Assembly: GCA_003973385.1 (NCBI GenBank)
Contig: QNYK01000082.1
Location: 1 to 38,184 of the forward strand
Direction: 5' to 3'
Source: Bacillota bacterium
Lineage (GTDB): Bacteria > Planctomycetota > UBA8108 > UBA1146
Length of the DNA: 38,184 nt
Shown here: piece after piece, positions 1-8,256 of the stretch
Numbering within the stretch: position 1 is the stretch's first letter
Layout: every line of letters begins with the position of its first letter
Notes under the pieces: model-generated
What the model was told of the DNA's origin: nothing
The model's input: only the letters and a program-made list of their open reading frames with translations
The model's database searches: none
Program-made: the position numbers and the translations under genes

Positions 1-1
1 C

Positions 2-223
2 ACTTCAAGAGACAACCTCTATGTGTTCCTCAGTGCTCATATTCTCGATGACGATCGCTTCAATAACCTGGGTGATTTCACACGGGATGCGATCCATGGA
101 GTGCGTTCCTTCCAGGATGACCTGAGGCTGCAACAGTTCTCGGATCCCGACAACGAACGCGACGTGGAACTGCGGCCGCTGGTACGCCCAGGCGATGGTA
201 CCCCTGAGGAGCAGCAGCCATGA
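2..223 (+). CDS. gspD: Type II secretion secretin GspD, C-terminal end only
   Basis: The open frame enters from the left edge, so only about 73 C-terminal residues are present. They begin TSRDNLYVFLSAHILDDDRF, which resembles the last beta-strand and lip of secretins (family pattern NLxVFLxPxIL), followed by a charged, proline-containing tail ending GTPEEQQP. GspD forms the outer-membrane channel of the T2SS. Identification rests partly on the next gene being gspE, which commonly follows gspD. The stop codon overlaps the gspE start in an ATGA arrangement (220-223), so translation is probably coupled. A GTG inside this frame at 23 is not a real start. The bulk of the gene lies outside the window, so pilus-type versus T2SS-type secretin cannot be judged from this piece alone. 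Confidence 0.72.
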   Translation, partial: TSRDNLYVFLSAHILDDDRFNNLGDFTRDAIHGVRSFQDDLRLQQFSDPDNERDVELRPLVRPGDGTPEEQQP

Positions 224-1923
224 GGCTTTCCCTCTTCAATGAACTGATCGAAAATGGTCTTCTCAATGAAGACCAGCTGAATGAGTGCCAGGAAGAGGAG
301 CGTTCCACCGGGAAGGCCCTCGATAAGGTCCTTCGGGAAAAGGGTTACGTGACCGAGGCGGCTCTCCTGGACGCGCTCTCGAAGCGGCTTCATATCCCCT
401 TCATCGAGGACCTGACCGACTTTGAGGTTCCGGCGCAGTTCGTCGAGCATGTGCCGCCACAATTTGCGCGCACCTACAACCTGGTCGCCGTCGGAGAAGC
501 CCCTGGTATTCTCCATGTCGCCACCTGCGACCCTCTGGATGTACAGCCGATGGATGACCTCGCTGCACTGGTAGGTATGGTCATCGAACCGATGCTCGCC
601 CCTCGAGCCGAGATCACAGCGCTCATCAACAGGGCGTTCCAGAAATCCAGTGCCGATGTGGATGAGTTACTCGAAGGTCTCGACGATGATGATCTGATCG
701 GAATCGCCGCTGAAATCGATGAAACCGAGGATGTTCTCGATATCGCCAACAAGGCGCCGATCATCAAATTGATGAACACGATCATGTTCGAAGCATTGAA
801 GATTCGTGCATCAGACATTCATCTTCAGCCCTTCTCGGATCGCTTACAGGTCCGCTACAGGATCGATGGCATTCTCTACGATTCAAAGGTCATCCCGAAA
901 AAGATCCAGGATGCTCTGATCTCACGGGTCAAGGTGATGGGAAAGATGGACATCGCTGAGCGAAGGCTTCCACAGGACGGTCGGACATCGCTAAAAATTG
1001 GTGATGGAGATGTGGATGTGAGAATCTCGTCGGTTCCGACGAGCCACGGTGAACGCATCGTATTCCGCCTGCTCGACAAGAGCGCTCGCCTCTACCAGCT
1101 CACCGAGATCGGGCTCGATGAGCGTAATCACGAGATACTAGGAAAGCTGATCTCGTCCTCCCATGGAATCCTGCTGGTCACGGGTCCTACAGGATCGGGA
1201 AAGACCACCACCCTGTATGCAGGTCTCGACGAGATGAACTCTCTCGAAACCAACATCATCACCATCGAGGATCCGATCGAATACAACCTCGATTCCATCA
1301 GTCAGATCCAGGTCTCGAACAAGAAGGGACTGACCTTCGCATCGGGGCTGCGATCGCTGATGCGTCAGGATCCGGATGTGATGATGGTCGGAGAGATTCG
1401 CGACGAGGAAACCGCCGCTATCGCGGTGCAGGCATCCAACACCGGTCACCTCGTATTCTCGACACTACACACCAACGACTCTGCCGGTGCGGTGACCCGG
1501 CTGATCGATCTTGGGGTCGAGCCCTACCTCGTATCCTCCTCGTTGATCGGCGTCGTGGCACAGCGCCTCGTCAGGGTCATCTGCCACCGATGCAAGACGT
1601 CATACGTACCTGAGGAGAGCGAACTGAAGAGCGTGGGCCTGACCAGGGACGAGTTGACGGACGGATTGCTGTTCCGGGGAAATGGATGCGATAACTGCCT
1701 CGGTCGTGGCTACTACGACCGGACCGCCATCTACGAGATCCTTACCATCAATGAAACAATTCGCGACCAGATCATCGCGCGTACCAGCGCATCCGTGATC
1801 AAGCAGGTCGCGGTCGAATCTGGCCACCTGCGAACATTGCGAATGGATGGTGCCAAAAAGGTAGCGCAGGGAATCACCACAACCGATGAAGTGTTTCGAG
1901 TCACGCAGATGGATATCTTCTAG
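220..1923 (+). CDS. gspE: Type II secretion ATPase GspE
   Basis: A 567-residue secretion ATPase that powers pseudopilus assembly from the cytoplasmic face of the inner membrane. The first 150 residues or so form the N1/N2 domain that docks on the GspL-type platform protein. The core has a Walker A motif GPTGSGKTTT at about residue 322, an Asp box (TIEDPIEY) just after it, a Walker B segment DPDVMMVGEIRDEE near 385 and a His box STLHTNDS. Two CxxC pairs, CHRC near 455 and CDNC near 490, form the zinc-binding tetracysteine loop typical of GspE and PilB and absent from PilT retraction ATPases. A GAGGA ribosome-binding site at about 206 precedes the ATG, which overlaps the secretin stop. Length and motifs are normal for the family. 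PilB is the alternative, but the neighbouring GspG- and GspK-type genes favour GspE. Confidence 0.95.
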   Translation: MRLSLFNELIENGLLNEDQLNECQEEERSTGKALDKVLREKGYVTEAALLDALSKRLHIPFIEDLTDFEVPAQFVEHVPPQFARTYNLVAVGEAPGILHVATCDPLDVQPMDDLAALVGMVIEPMLAPRAEITALINRAFQKSSADVDELLEGLDDDDLIGIAAEIDETEDVLDIANKAPIIKLMNTIMFEALKIRASDIHLQPFSDRLQVRYRIDGILYDSKVIPKKIQDALISRVKVMGKMDIAERRLPQDGRTSLKIGDGDVDVRISSVPTSHGERIVFRLLDKSARLYQLTEIGLDERNHEILGKLISSSHGILLVTGPTGSGKTTTLYAGLDEMNSLETNIITIEDPIEYNLDSISQIQVSNKKGLTFASGLRSLMRQDPDVMMVGEIRDEETAAIAVQASNTGHLVFSTLHTNDSAGAVTRLIDLGVEPYLVSSSLIGVVAQRLVRVICHRCKTSYVPEESELKSVGLTRDELTDGLLFRGNGCDNCLGRGYYDRTAIYEILTINETIRDQIIARTSASVIKQVAVESGHLRTLRMDGAKKVAQGITTTDEVFRVTQMDIF

Positions 1924-1941
1924 AAATAGCCAGGAGCCCGG

Positions 1942-3156
1942 ATGCCAATCTACTCCTACCAGGCCATCGACAGCCGCGGTCGCAACAAAAAGGGCAACAT
2001 CGACGCTGATACAGCTCGCGATGCCCGTGACAAGTTGCGAACCCAGAAACTGCGCGTCACCGATATGCGCAAGATCGATGCTGTTGCCCGTGGTGGAGGA
2101 AAAGCTGGTCGCTTCCAGTTGCAACGCAAGGCAAACATCCGCGACCTGGCCATCTTGACGCGGCAGTTCTCAACCCTGCTTGCATCCGGGGTACACCTCT
2201 CCGAAGCACTGACCGTACTGGTCGAGCAGATCGAGGACCGACGCATGGAGGTGATTTTCCGGGACATCCGCGAGAAGATCGTCTCGGGTGCAGGGCTCGC
2301 AGATGCATTCTCATTGCATCCGGCCTACTTCAGCGACCTCTACATCAACATGGTGCGAGCAGGAGAAGCTAGCGGAAATCTTGACGAAGTATTGCTGAGC
2401 CTTTCTAACTACCTGCAAAAGCAGGCGAGTTTGCGTGGCAAGATTTCTGCTGCACTCACCTACCCGGCGATCATGGTCGTGGTCGGTTTGATGGTGGTGT
2501 CTTTTCTGATGACCTTCGTGGTGCCCAAGATCACCGAATCACTGGTCAAGAAGGGCAATGTGTTACCGTGGCCAACCGAGCTCCTGATGTTCATCAGCGA
2601 TATGTTCAAGTCGTACTGGTTGCCGGGCATGATCGGTGCGTTGGTAGCGATGATGTTCTTCAGAGGCGTGATTGCGACCGAGAAAGGTCGCCTGATTTAT
2701 GACACGTTGTTGCTAAAGATCCCGGTACTTGGATCACTGCTTCAGCGCTCAGCCATCTCTCGATTCACGGTGACACTGTCCATCTTGCTCAAGAGTGGTC
2801 TCCCCGCTCTTGACTCACTCAACATCGTCGGAAAAGTAGTCAACAACTCATTGATGGCACAGACGATCTCGCACGTTGCGGATCGTATCGTCGAGGGCGC
2901 AGATATCTCGACACCCTTGAAGAAGTCAAAGATATTCCCTCCGATGGTGGGCTACATGATTGCTGTCGGAGAACAAAGTGGAGAGCTGGAGAGTGTTCTC
3001 GACAGAATATCTCAGAACTATGAGGAAGAGATCGACCTTGCCATCCAGAGACTGACTGCGATGGTAGAACCCGTCATCATCATCTTGCTGGCCGTCGTGG
3101 TCGGATTCATCGTGATGGCAGTACTGTTGCCGTTGTTACAGTTCAACAATCTCTAG
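1942..3156 (+). CDS. gspF: Type II secretion inner-membrane platform protein GspF
   Basis: A 404-residue polytopic protein of the GspF/PilC family, the inner-membrane platform that couples the ATPase to pseudopilin extraction. It shows the expected two T2SSF domains. The first runs from about residue 65 (LTRQFSTLLASGVHLSEAL) and the second from about residue 270 (FTVTLSILLKSGLPALDSL); the internal repeat is visible in these parallel motifs. Membrane segments lie near residues 170-190, 228-246 and 375-398. The opening MPIYSYQAIDSRGRNKKG is the usual start of the family. AGGAG at 1932-1936 lies five bases before the ATG. The gene follows gspE by 18 bases. Confidence 0.95.
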   Translation: MPIYSYQAIDSRGRNKKGNIDADTARDARDKLRTQKLRVTDMRKIDAVARGGGKAGRFQLQRKANIRDLAILTRQFSTLLASGVHLSEALTVLVEQIEDRRMEVIFRDIREKIVSGAGLADAFSLHPAYFSDLYINMVRAGEASGNLDEVLLSLSNYLQKQASLRGKISAALTYPAIMVVVGLMVVSFLMTFVVPKITESLVKKGNVLPWPTELLMFISDMFKSYWLPGMIGALVAMMFFRGVIATEKGRLIYDTLLLKIPVLGSLLQRSAISRFTVTLSILLKSGLPALDSLNIVGKVVNNSLMAQTISHVADRIVEGADISTPLKKSKIFPPMVGYMIAVGEQSGELESVLDRISQNYEEEIDLAIQRLTAMVEPVIIILLAVVVGFIVMAVLLPLLQFNNL

Positions 3157-3204
3157 TGGCGCTCTCGGTTTACGAGATCGAAACAACAAGTGAAGGAGGC
3201 GGCA

Positions 3205-3624
3205 ATGAACCGTCGCAAGAGAGACCGGCGAGCTGGATTCTCGCTGATTGAATTGATCGTGGTGATCACGATTCTTGGCATTCTTGCCAGCACCGTGGTG
3301 GTGAGCGTATTCGGGCGCTCTGATCAGGCAAGGGTTGCAGCGGTGCGAGCCGATTTCAGCAGCATCTTGACTGCATCTCGCCTCTTCCGCGAGGACCACA
3401 ACCGCTGGCCCGATACCATCGAGGAGTTGATGCAACCTCCCGCATCCAACACCGGCAGCACCATGGAGTACCTCAGCTCGGAACCCTTCGATCCCTGGAC
3501 CGGGGAGTACTACTACTACGAACTCGGTGACCGCGGGCCACTGGTGATCTCGTGGGGAGCTGACGGCCTCGAAGGAGGCGAGGAGTTCGATGCAGATATC
3601 TACTCTGACGAGACGGGACGCTGA
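3205..3624 (+). CDS. gspG: Major pseudopilin GspG
   Basis: The major pseudopilin (139 residues) that builds the periplasmic pseudopilus of the T2SS. The leader MNRRKRDRRAG is followed by the cleavage and methylation site G/FSLIE, with the conserved Glu at mature position 5 and a hydrophobic helix. The C-terminal part has the GspG signature: a DPW segment (EPFDPWTGEYYYY) and the GADGLEGGEEFDADI calcium-loop region. A GTG 15 bases upstream (3190) would lengthen the frame, but the AAGGAGG at 3193-3199 sits exactly where it serves the ATG at 3205, so I chose that start. The 48-base gap after gspF has no clear terminator. Confidence 0.95.
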   Translation: MNRRKRDRRAGFSLIELIVVITILGILASTVVVSVFGRSDQARVAAVRADFSSILTASRLFREDHNRWPDTIEELMQPPASNTGSTMEYLSSEPFDPWTGEYYYYELGDRGPLVISWGADGLEGGEEFDADIYSDETGR

Positions 3625-3628
3625 ACAG

Positions 3629-4159
3629 ATGTCACTGCGAGCCCACTCCTCTGGATTCACCATGATCGAGTTGATCGTCGTCGTGACGATCCTCGGCTTG
3701 CTGGCTTCAGTGGTGGTCCCCAATCTCGATGGTATCTCGCCAAAGTACCGACTCCGTTCTGCCGCGCGAACCATCGGTCAGAACATCGGGTGGGCGAGAT
3801 CACTCGGTGGAGGAGTCGGAGACGAATATGTGCTTCGCTACGATCTAGGCGAAAGCACATTTTCAATCATCTTGCCTCCAGGAATTGATGAAGATCCGGA
3901 TCTTGATGTCGATATGCGCGAAACGATGGGCGTTCAGACCCTCCCGAAAGGGATAGTGATCAGCAAGATCCTGCATCCGGATGGGATGTCTGATGAATAC
4001 GGAATCGTAGATATCGTACTCGATGAATACGGCACGACCGGATCGCACATCGCCGTGGTAAGAAACGAAGAAGACACGACCATCGCAGTTTACTTCGAGG
4101 CGATCATCGGGAGCATCCAGTACATGCCGGGCGAAGATGCGGAGTTCCCCAGATGGTGA
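3629..4159 (+). CDS. gspH: Minor pseudopilin, GspH/FimT type
   Basis: A 176-residue prepilin-like protein. The leader MSLRAHSSG precedes the cleavage site G/FTMIELIVVVTILGLLAS with Glu at mature position 5. The rest, with a YVLRYDLGES segment and a PPGIDEDPDLD loop, fits the beta-rich GspH/FimT fold, but I assign it chiefly from its place between GspG and GspI. The frame is open further upstream into gspG (to 3590), yet the ATG at 3629, four bases after the gspG stop, gives a leader of normal length. The end overlaps the next gene by seven bases. GspH caps the side of the pseudopilus tip in known systems. Confidence 0.82.
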   Translation: MSLRAHSSGFTMIELIVVVTILGLLASVVVPNLDGISPKYRLRSAARTIGQNIGWARSLGGGVGDEYVLRYDLGESTFSIILPPGIDEDPDLDVDMRETMGVQTLPKGIVISKILHPDGMSDEYGIVDIVLDEYGTTGSHIAVVRNEEDTTIAVYFEAIIGSIQYMPGEDAEFPRW

Positions 4160-4623
4160 CCTCACTTCCCCACTCGAACGATGCTGCCGGAGGTTTCACC
4201 CTCGTGGAACTGGTCATGGCTGTGGCCATCATCAGTGGTGCTTTTCTCAGCTTGCTGTTCATGCGAACCGATGCAGTGGATCGCGCGTTCACTTACAACC
4301 ACCAACGCCTGGTCGAGAGGGTCGGCAGAGAGGTTCTCGACGAGGTCGCCTTCGGACTCTCCGACGGACTCGAAGGGACGGCTCAAATACCCGGCCACTC
4401 CGAAGGGACCGGATGGCCCTGGTCGGCCACCATCACCGACATGTCGAGAGAAGATGTAGGGCCCAGACTATTGGAAATCACCCTCACTCTGGAACACCCC
4501 GGCTCTGACATCGAGAACACCGAGGAGTTTGTCCTCTCGACCAGAATCCTCGTAGCCGAGGACGACCCGCTCGCCGCCAATGCCCTGATCGGATCCCAAC
4601 TCGATTCAGGATCGGGGTTCTGA
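4153..4623 (+). CDS. gspI: Minor pseudopilin, GspI type
   Basis: A 156-residue prepilin-like protein with leader MVTSLPHSNDAAGG and cleavage site G/FTLVELVMAVAIISGAFLS, again with Glu5. In family systems GspI nucleates the tip complex with GspJ and GspK. The assignment rests on the prepilin N-terminus, the size and the canonical H-I-J order; the C-terminal part (an MSREDVGPRLLEITLTLEHP stretch and a following strand) fits the GspI fold loosely. The start overlaps the gspH stop by seven bases, and the TGATG junction with gspJ implies translational coupling. Confidence 0.82.
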   Translation: MVTSLPHSNDAAGGFTLVELVMAVAIISGAFLSLLFMRTDAVDRAFTYNHQRLVERVGREVLDEVAFGLSDGLEGTAQIPGHSEGTGWPWSATITDMSREDVGPRLLEITLTLEHPGSDIENTEEFVLSTRILVAEDDPLAANALIGSQLDSGSGF

Positions 4624-5573
4624 TGCAGCAACGTGGATTTACCCTCGTAGAACTGATCGTCGTACTCGGGATCTTCACCCTGGTGATGTCGATGTGTTAC
4701 ACGATTCTCGATACGACACTCGAGGCGGATCGAAGGATTCATAAGACAACACTCACTGGCAAGGTCGGCGAGGCCATTCTCGGTCAGATGCGCAGAGACC
4801 TACAGGGTGCCGCATGGCGCGGACTCGGACCCGAGGTCTTCCGTGGGGAAGATCATGGCGACGATGACAACGCAGAGGATTCGATAGACTTCATCACCAC
4901 ATCCCCGGTGCCCGAGCCAGAAGATGAGACTCCGAGCTGGACAGGCGAACTCAGTTCGGTCGGCTACGCATTGCGTCCGGGAGAAGACGGAGACCAGGTG
5001 CTGTTTCGAAGAGTCGCATGGGATCTCACTTCCGATCCGCTGGATTCAGGTGTCCGGACTGCCATCTATGATCGTGTGCAGGCACTCAACTTCGAGTATC
5101 TCGATATCGAGGGCGAATGGGTTGGCAACTGGGACGCTTCTGAATTACTTCCCGAGGAAAACCTGACCGACTTCCCCTATCTCGATGAGCGAGAGTTCCA
5201 GGCAGAACTGGAAGCAGAAGAACAGGCAGCCTCCGCAGCCGATGCAGCAGTTGCTGCTGCTGCATCCGGCCTGGAAGGAACCACGGGAAACACAGGTAAC
5301 CAGTCTTCCGCATCGGAAGGTGGTCTTCGACCAGGCGATATTGACCCTGCTACAGGAGAAGTGATCCCCGATGAGCCGTTGCCGCTGCCGCTTCCGAGAG
5401 CCGTCCGGATTGTTCTTTACCTCCACTACAGTGATGAAAAAGGTCAATTGCTCGATGCGGATGGAGCGCCTTACGAGGAAGTCTTTTCGACCATCGTTCC
5501 GCTACTCGTCTCGGACCAGATCCTGGTCGAGGATCCCGAAACCCTGCTCGATGGGAGCAATGTCGACTTTTGA
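4623..5573 (+). CDS. gspJ: Minor pseudopilin, GspJ type, with an Ala/Glu-rich insertion
   Basis: A 316-residue prepilin-like protein. A very short leader, MQQRG, precedes the site G/FTLVELIVVLGIFTLVMSM with Glu5. The following region (LGQMRRDLQGAAWRG, then LFRRVAWDLTSDP and VQALNFEYLD) matches the GspJ architecture, in which an early helix with an RDL-type motif is followed by beta strands. Usual GspJ proteins have about 200 residues; the extra length comes from a low-complexity stretch at residues 195-250 rich in Glu, Ala, Gly and Ser, followed by a Pro-rich turn and a last strand (VRIVLYLHYSDEKG). The ATG overlaps the gspI stop by one base. This is the last gene of the left T2SS arm. Confidence 0.85.
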   Translation: MQQRGFTLVELIVVLGIFTLVMSMCYTILDTTLEADRRIHKTTLTGKVGEAILGQMRRDLQGAAWRGLGPEVFRGEDHGDDDNAEDSIDFITTSPVPEPEDETPSWTGELSSVGYALRPGEDGDQVLFRRVAWDLTSDPLDSGVRTAIYDRVQALNFEYLDIEGEWVGNWDASELLPEENLTDFPYLDEREFQAELEAEEQAASAADAAVAAAASGLEGTTGNTGNQSSASEGGLRPGDIDPATGEVIPDEPLPLPLPRAVRIVLYLHYSDEKGQLLDADGAPYEEVFSTIVPLLVSDQILVEDPETLLDGSNVDF

Positions 5574-5598
5574 TATGAATGTCAATCAGAGAATTGGA

Positions 5599-5666
5599 GG
5601 GGCCTCCGGAAGGATATGGCGAGAACCAGGATTGCGTGATCCCCAGGTTTTTGCCCCGGAGGCCCC
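5599..5666 (+). terminator. Long GC-rich inverted repeat after gspJ (terminator or structured RNA)
   Basis: GGGGCCTCCGG at 5599-5609 is perfectly complementary to CCGGAGGCCCC at 5656-5666. The 46-base interior can fold further: AACC pairs with GGTT and GGAT with ATCC around a TGCGTG loop. The repeat begins 26 bases after the gspJ stop, and only a short T run (CTTT) follows, so it is not a textbook intrinsic terminator. It may stop or protect the left-arm T2SS transcript. Confidence 0.5.
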
Positions 5667-5803
5667 GCTTTCATCCCCGACCTGTGCCACGATGGGCCAC
5701 TGAAGACCCCTGAACCGTATTGACAGCCCTCTCACGGGATGTGCCAGAACCGCACAGTGGCTGCGTTTCCTGGCCCTTTTCGCGCCATCCAGGCTTCCAC
5801 TAT

Positions 5804-5820
5804 TTGGCACTGATGATGCA
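5804..5820 (+). promoter_or_regulatory. -24/-12 (sigma-54-like) promoter match upstream of Kelch gene 1
   Basis: TTGGCACTGATGATGCA matches the RpoN consensus (TTGGCACG, four bases, TTGCA) except at two positions. The invariant GG (5806-5807) and GC (5818-5819) are separated by exactly ten bases. Transcription would start near 5831, leaving a leader of about 380 bases before the Kelch gene at 6214. The match is by eye. Confidence 0.4.
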
Positions 5821-5901
5821 CTCTACAATGGTGAAGAGTGTCCCGGATCTGCGCTTCAGGGGCAGCCCATCGGCAATCCAGTCCCCAGGATGAGGCGTCG
5901 G

Positions 5902-5930
5902 TGGACACGCTCTGGAGGGCGAACTACAAT
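5902..5930 (+). promoter_or_regulatory. Possible sigma-70-type promoter upstream of Kelch gene 1
   Basis: TGGACA at 5902-5907 and TACAAT at 5925-5930 are separated by 17 bases, each one mismatch from the standard hexamers. It points toward the Kelch gene. Such matches occur by chance, so confidence is low. Confidence 0.28.
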
Positions 5931-6213
5931 CCGCCACTCGGAATTGAATTAGAGTGCAGGATCGCAGCACGAGTTGGTCTCGTGGTGATTCTGCCAGGAT
6001 GGTTTTTTCGGTCCTCGGGGTTCTCGCCCCGGAAGCCCACAGGGTTTTCCGATCGGCGGGACAGGCCCGAATAGAATCACAACTGATGTTTGGAAACGCC
6101 ATTGCGAGGTGATCGTGTCTCGGATGGGCATCGCAGCGGACTGACATCGAGCCTGTCGGTAGCCAGCCAGATCCTTCTCGCTGACTACCGATGCATGGAA
6201 AGAGCAGTAACGA

Positions 6214-8148
6214 ATGAGCCCCCAAAACCGAACCCATTCCCAGGGCCACTGGTTCACCATCTCCTCCTCTCGCATCGTGGCTGCCAAAATAGTGGCGTGC
6301 TGCTACATCGTGGCATCTCTATCGTTGCTCACGGGTCTTGTGGGATGTCATGGATCCATCAGTTCGATCCCGAACATCAACAATGCTGCCGCGTTCCTGG
6401 ACGATAACGAGGTCTACAACGGGCCCTCCATGGTATCGCCACGCTACGGACATACCGCAACCACCCTTGAAGACGGCACCGTCCTCATCGTTGGAGGCAG
6501 TGACGAGAGACATCTCACCTCAATCGAACTCGCCGAAATTTTCGACCAGGGCGCTGCAGTCAGTCTCAACGATCCAGTGCCAGATACGATTTCCGGCGAT
6601 TTCATCGACACCGATGTCGAAGGTAACTTGATGGCGCTGACCCAGGGTGGACGAATCTTCCACACTGCGACCCGACTTCCCAACGGCAATGTCTTTATCT
6701 GCGGCGGAACCCAGGATGCGCTCTTCGCGCAAGCCACCGATGTTTCGGAGATTTACGATATCAGCAGTCGTGAGTTTGCTCCTGATTTCTTGCAGTTGAA
6801 CGAAGACATGATCACACCGCGATTCCGGCACAGCGCCACCTTGCTTCCCAGCGGCAAGGTACTGGTCTCAGGCGGCCAGGAATCACGCAATGAGACGATC
6901 ATCGACCCGAACTTTGCGCCTGGTCAGCCGGGATTCCAGATCACCATCAATGTTTTCCCCTCCCTCAAGAGCATGGAGATCTTCGATCCCGGAGCTCTCG
7001 CCTTCGCGCCAGCGCTGACGATCGCCAACAATGACCCTGCAGAGTTCCTCAGCGCCCGCGGGCGAGCGGGGCATAACACTGCAGCGATGGCGGGCCTCGA
7101 TGGCTCGCTCGGAACCACCGATGACATCCTCGTCCATGCCGGCGGATTCCAGACACTTTCGACCATCTTCGCGCCTCAGTTCAAATTGCCCTGGCAGCAA
7201 AACACCAGTAACTCGGCCAACTTCGAGTACTTCGATGCCACCACTGGTGACAACCGAATCGCCGCAGGAATCGTGTCGGCAGAACGAGTCAACCATCCGC
7301 AGATCATGAATCTCGGCAGATATGGCAACGACACGCTCGCGTTTGACCTGGACGGTGATGGGGAAATCACACCACCTCCACTCGGTGGCGACATCCCGGC
7401 GATTCCAGGGCTGACCAATATCGTCCTCATCGCGAACGGTGACAACGACGACCCCGCCTGCCCCACTGGTAATGGCGCGAATGATCTACTGATCGCCACC
7501 TTCAGTGGCTTCGGGCCTTCTAATGGGCTGTCCTTCACCCTGTTCGGGGGCGAGTTCACCCTCTCCAATAATGTCGAACTGGTGACCTTTGATCCGATGA
7601 ACTGTGCGTCCTTCAGCCGAAGTGAGGCTGATCTGATCACGGTTCTGACGCGGAGAACCTACAATGGTCAATCCATCACCTCGGCGGTCGGCATCACCGC
7701 CGGGGGTTCCTTCATGCTCCCGACCCCCGTTGGATGTGTCGAATTGACCCAGGGCACCTGTGCCAATGGAATCGTTGGTGTGACGATTTACGACCCGTTC
7801 TACCAGCCGTTCCTCGATCCTCCCTGGGATCAGACCGGCAACATCAATCCGATCACACACCCGACCGGGATTGTCGGTGCGTTCGTCAACATCGATGGAG
7901 ATACCGCCGATGACACCGCTGACGGGTTCGCAGAGGGAAGCTTTTTGCTGGCACTCGCTCAGGGGAAAATGCTCCACACCTTGAATGTCATTCCTGGTGA
8001 AGATGGAGTACTGAATACCGTCGACGACCGGATCGTTGCCATCGGCGGAGGAATCAGTTACTACCCCAACTACGGTGATGAGCCGGCGACCATCAACTGC
8101 GAAGTGATCATGCTGCCAGGAACCAATGCTCCCGTGCCAATCCCCTAG
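6214..8148 (+). CDS. Kelch-repeat lipoprotein with a calcium-loop-like insert
   Basis: A 644-residue secreted protein. A hydrophobic segment ends in a lipobox, LVGC, with the acceptor Cys at residue 45, so it is probably a lipoprotein at the cell envelope. Kelch-type motifs follow: PRYGHTATTLEDGTVLIVGG near residue 75, GRIFHTATRLPNGNVFICGG near 147, PRFRHSATLLPSGKVLVSGG near 202 and a weaker one at about 283 (ILVHAGGF). These indicate a beta-propeller. Near residue 378 there is DLDGDGEI, an EF-hand/dockerin-like calcium loop, followed by Asp-rich segments (IANGDNDDP, NIDGDTADD). I see no catalytic signature and cannot tell the ligand. The ribosome-binding site is weak, so the start is uncertain. 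The position between the two T2SS arms suggests a cargo or a surface partner, which is an inference. Confidence 0.75.
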   Translation: MSPQNRTHSQGHWFTISSSRIVAAKIVACCYIVASLSLLTGLVGCHGSISSIPNINNAAAFLDDNEVYNGPSMVSPRYGHTATTLEDGTVLIVGGSDERHLTSIELAEIFDQGAAVSLNDPVPDTISGDFIDTDVEGNLMALTQGGRIFHTATRLPNGNVFICGGTQDALFAQATDVSEIYDISSREFAPDFLQLNEDMITPRFRHSATLLPSGKVLVSGGQESRNETIIDPNFAPGQPGFQITINVFPSLKSMEIFDPGALAFAPALTIANNDPAEFLSARGRAGHNTAAMAGLDGSLGTTDDILVHAGGFQTLSTIFAPQFKLPWQQNTSNSANFEYFDATTGDNRIAAGIVSAERVNHPQIMNLGRYGNDTLAFDLDGDGEITPPPLGGDIPAIPGLTNIVLIANGDNDDPACPTGNGANDLLIATFSGFGPSNGLSFTLFGGEFTLSNNVELVTFDPMNCASFSRSEADLITVLTRRTYNGQSITSAVGITAGGSFMLPTPVGCVELTQGTCANGIVGVTIYDPFYQPFLDPPWDQTGNINPITHPTGIVGAFVNIDGDTADDTADGFAEGSFLLALAQGKMLHTLNVIPGEDGVLNTVDDRIVAIGGGISYYPNYGDEPATINCEVIMLPGTNAPVPIP

Positions 8149-8150
8149 AT

Positions 8151-8171
8151 CGATGGCCGATTCGGTCATCG
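8151..8171 (+). terminator. Hairpin immediately after the first Kelch gene
   Basis: CGATGGCC (8151-8158) pairs with GGTCATCG (8164-8171), including one G-U pair, around a five-base loop, starting two bases after the Kelch stop. No T run follows, so it may be an attenuator or a 3'-end stabiliser rather than a full terminator. Confidence 0.3.
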
Positions 8172-8256
8172 GAAGCTGCAGTTCGTCTTCCCCGACGAGA
8201 GGATCCGCTCAACTCAGGGGTATGCAACCCCGGGGTCTCGACCGGAGTACCATCAG

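Larger units (their letters stand above)
5574..6213 (+). other. 640-base gap between gspJ and the first Kelch gene; no supported gene
   Basis: I see no reading frame here with a convincing ribosome-binding site or protein-like composition; the open frames on both strands look incidental. The gap holds a long GC-rich inverted repeat just after gspJ, a -24/-12 promoter match and a sigma-70-like promoter match (listed separately). If either promoter is used, the Kelch transcript would have a leader of roughly 280 to 380 bases. Confidence 0.55.

Noticed and set aside
5800-6249. A 149-residue minus-strand frame in the gap before Kelch gene 1
   Set aside because: No ribosome-binding site, Cys/Pro/Arg-rich composition unlike a folded protein, and it covers the predicted promoters of the + strand gene.
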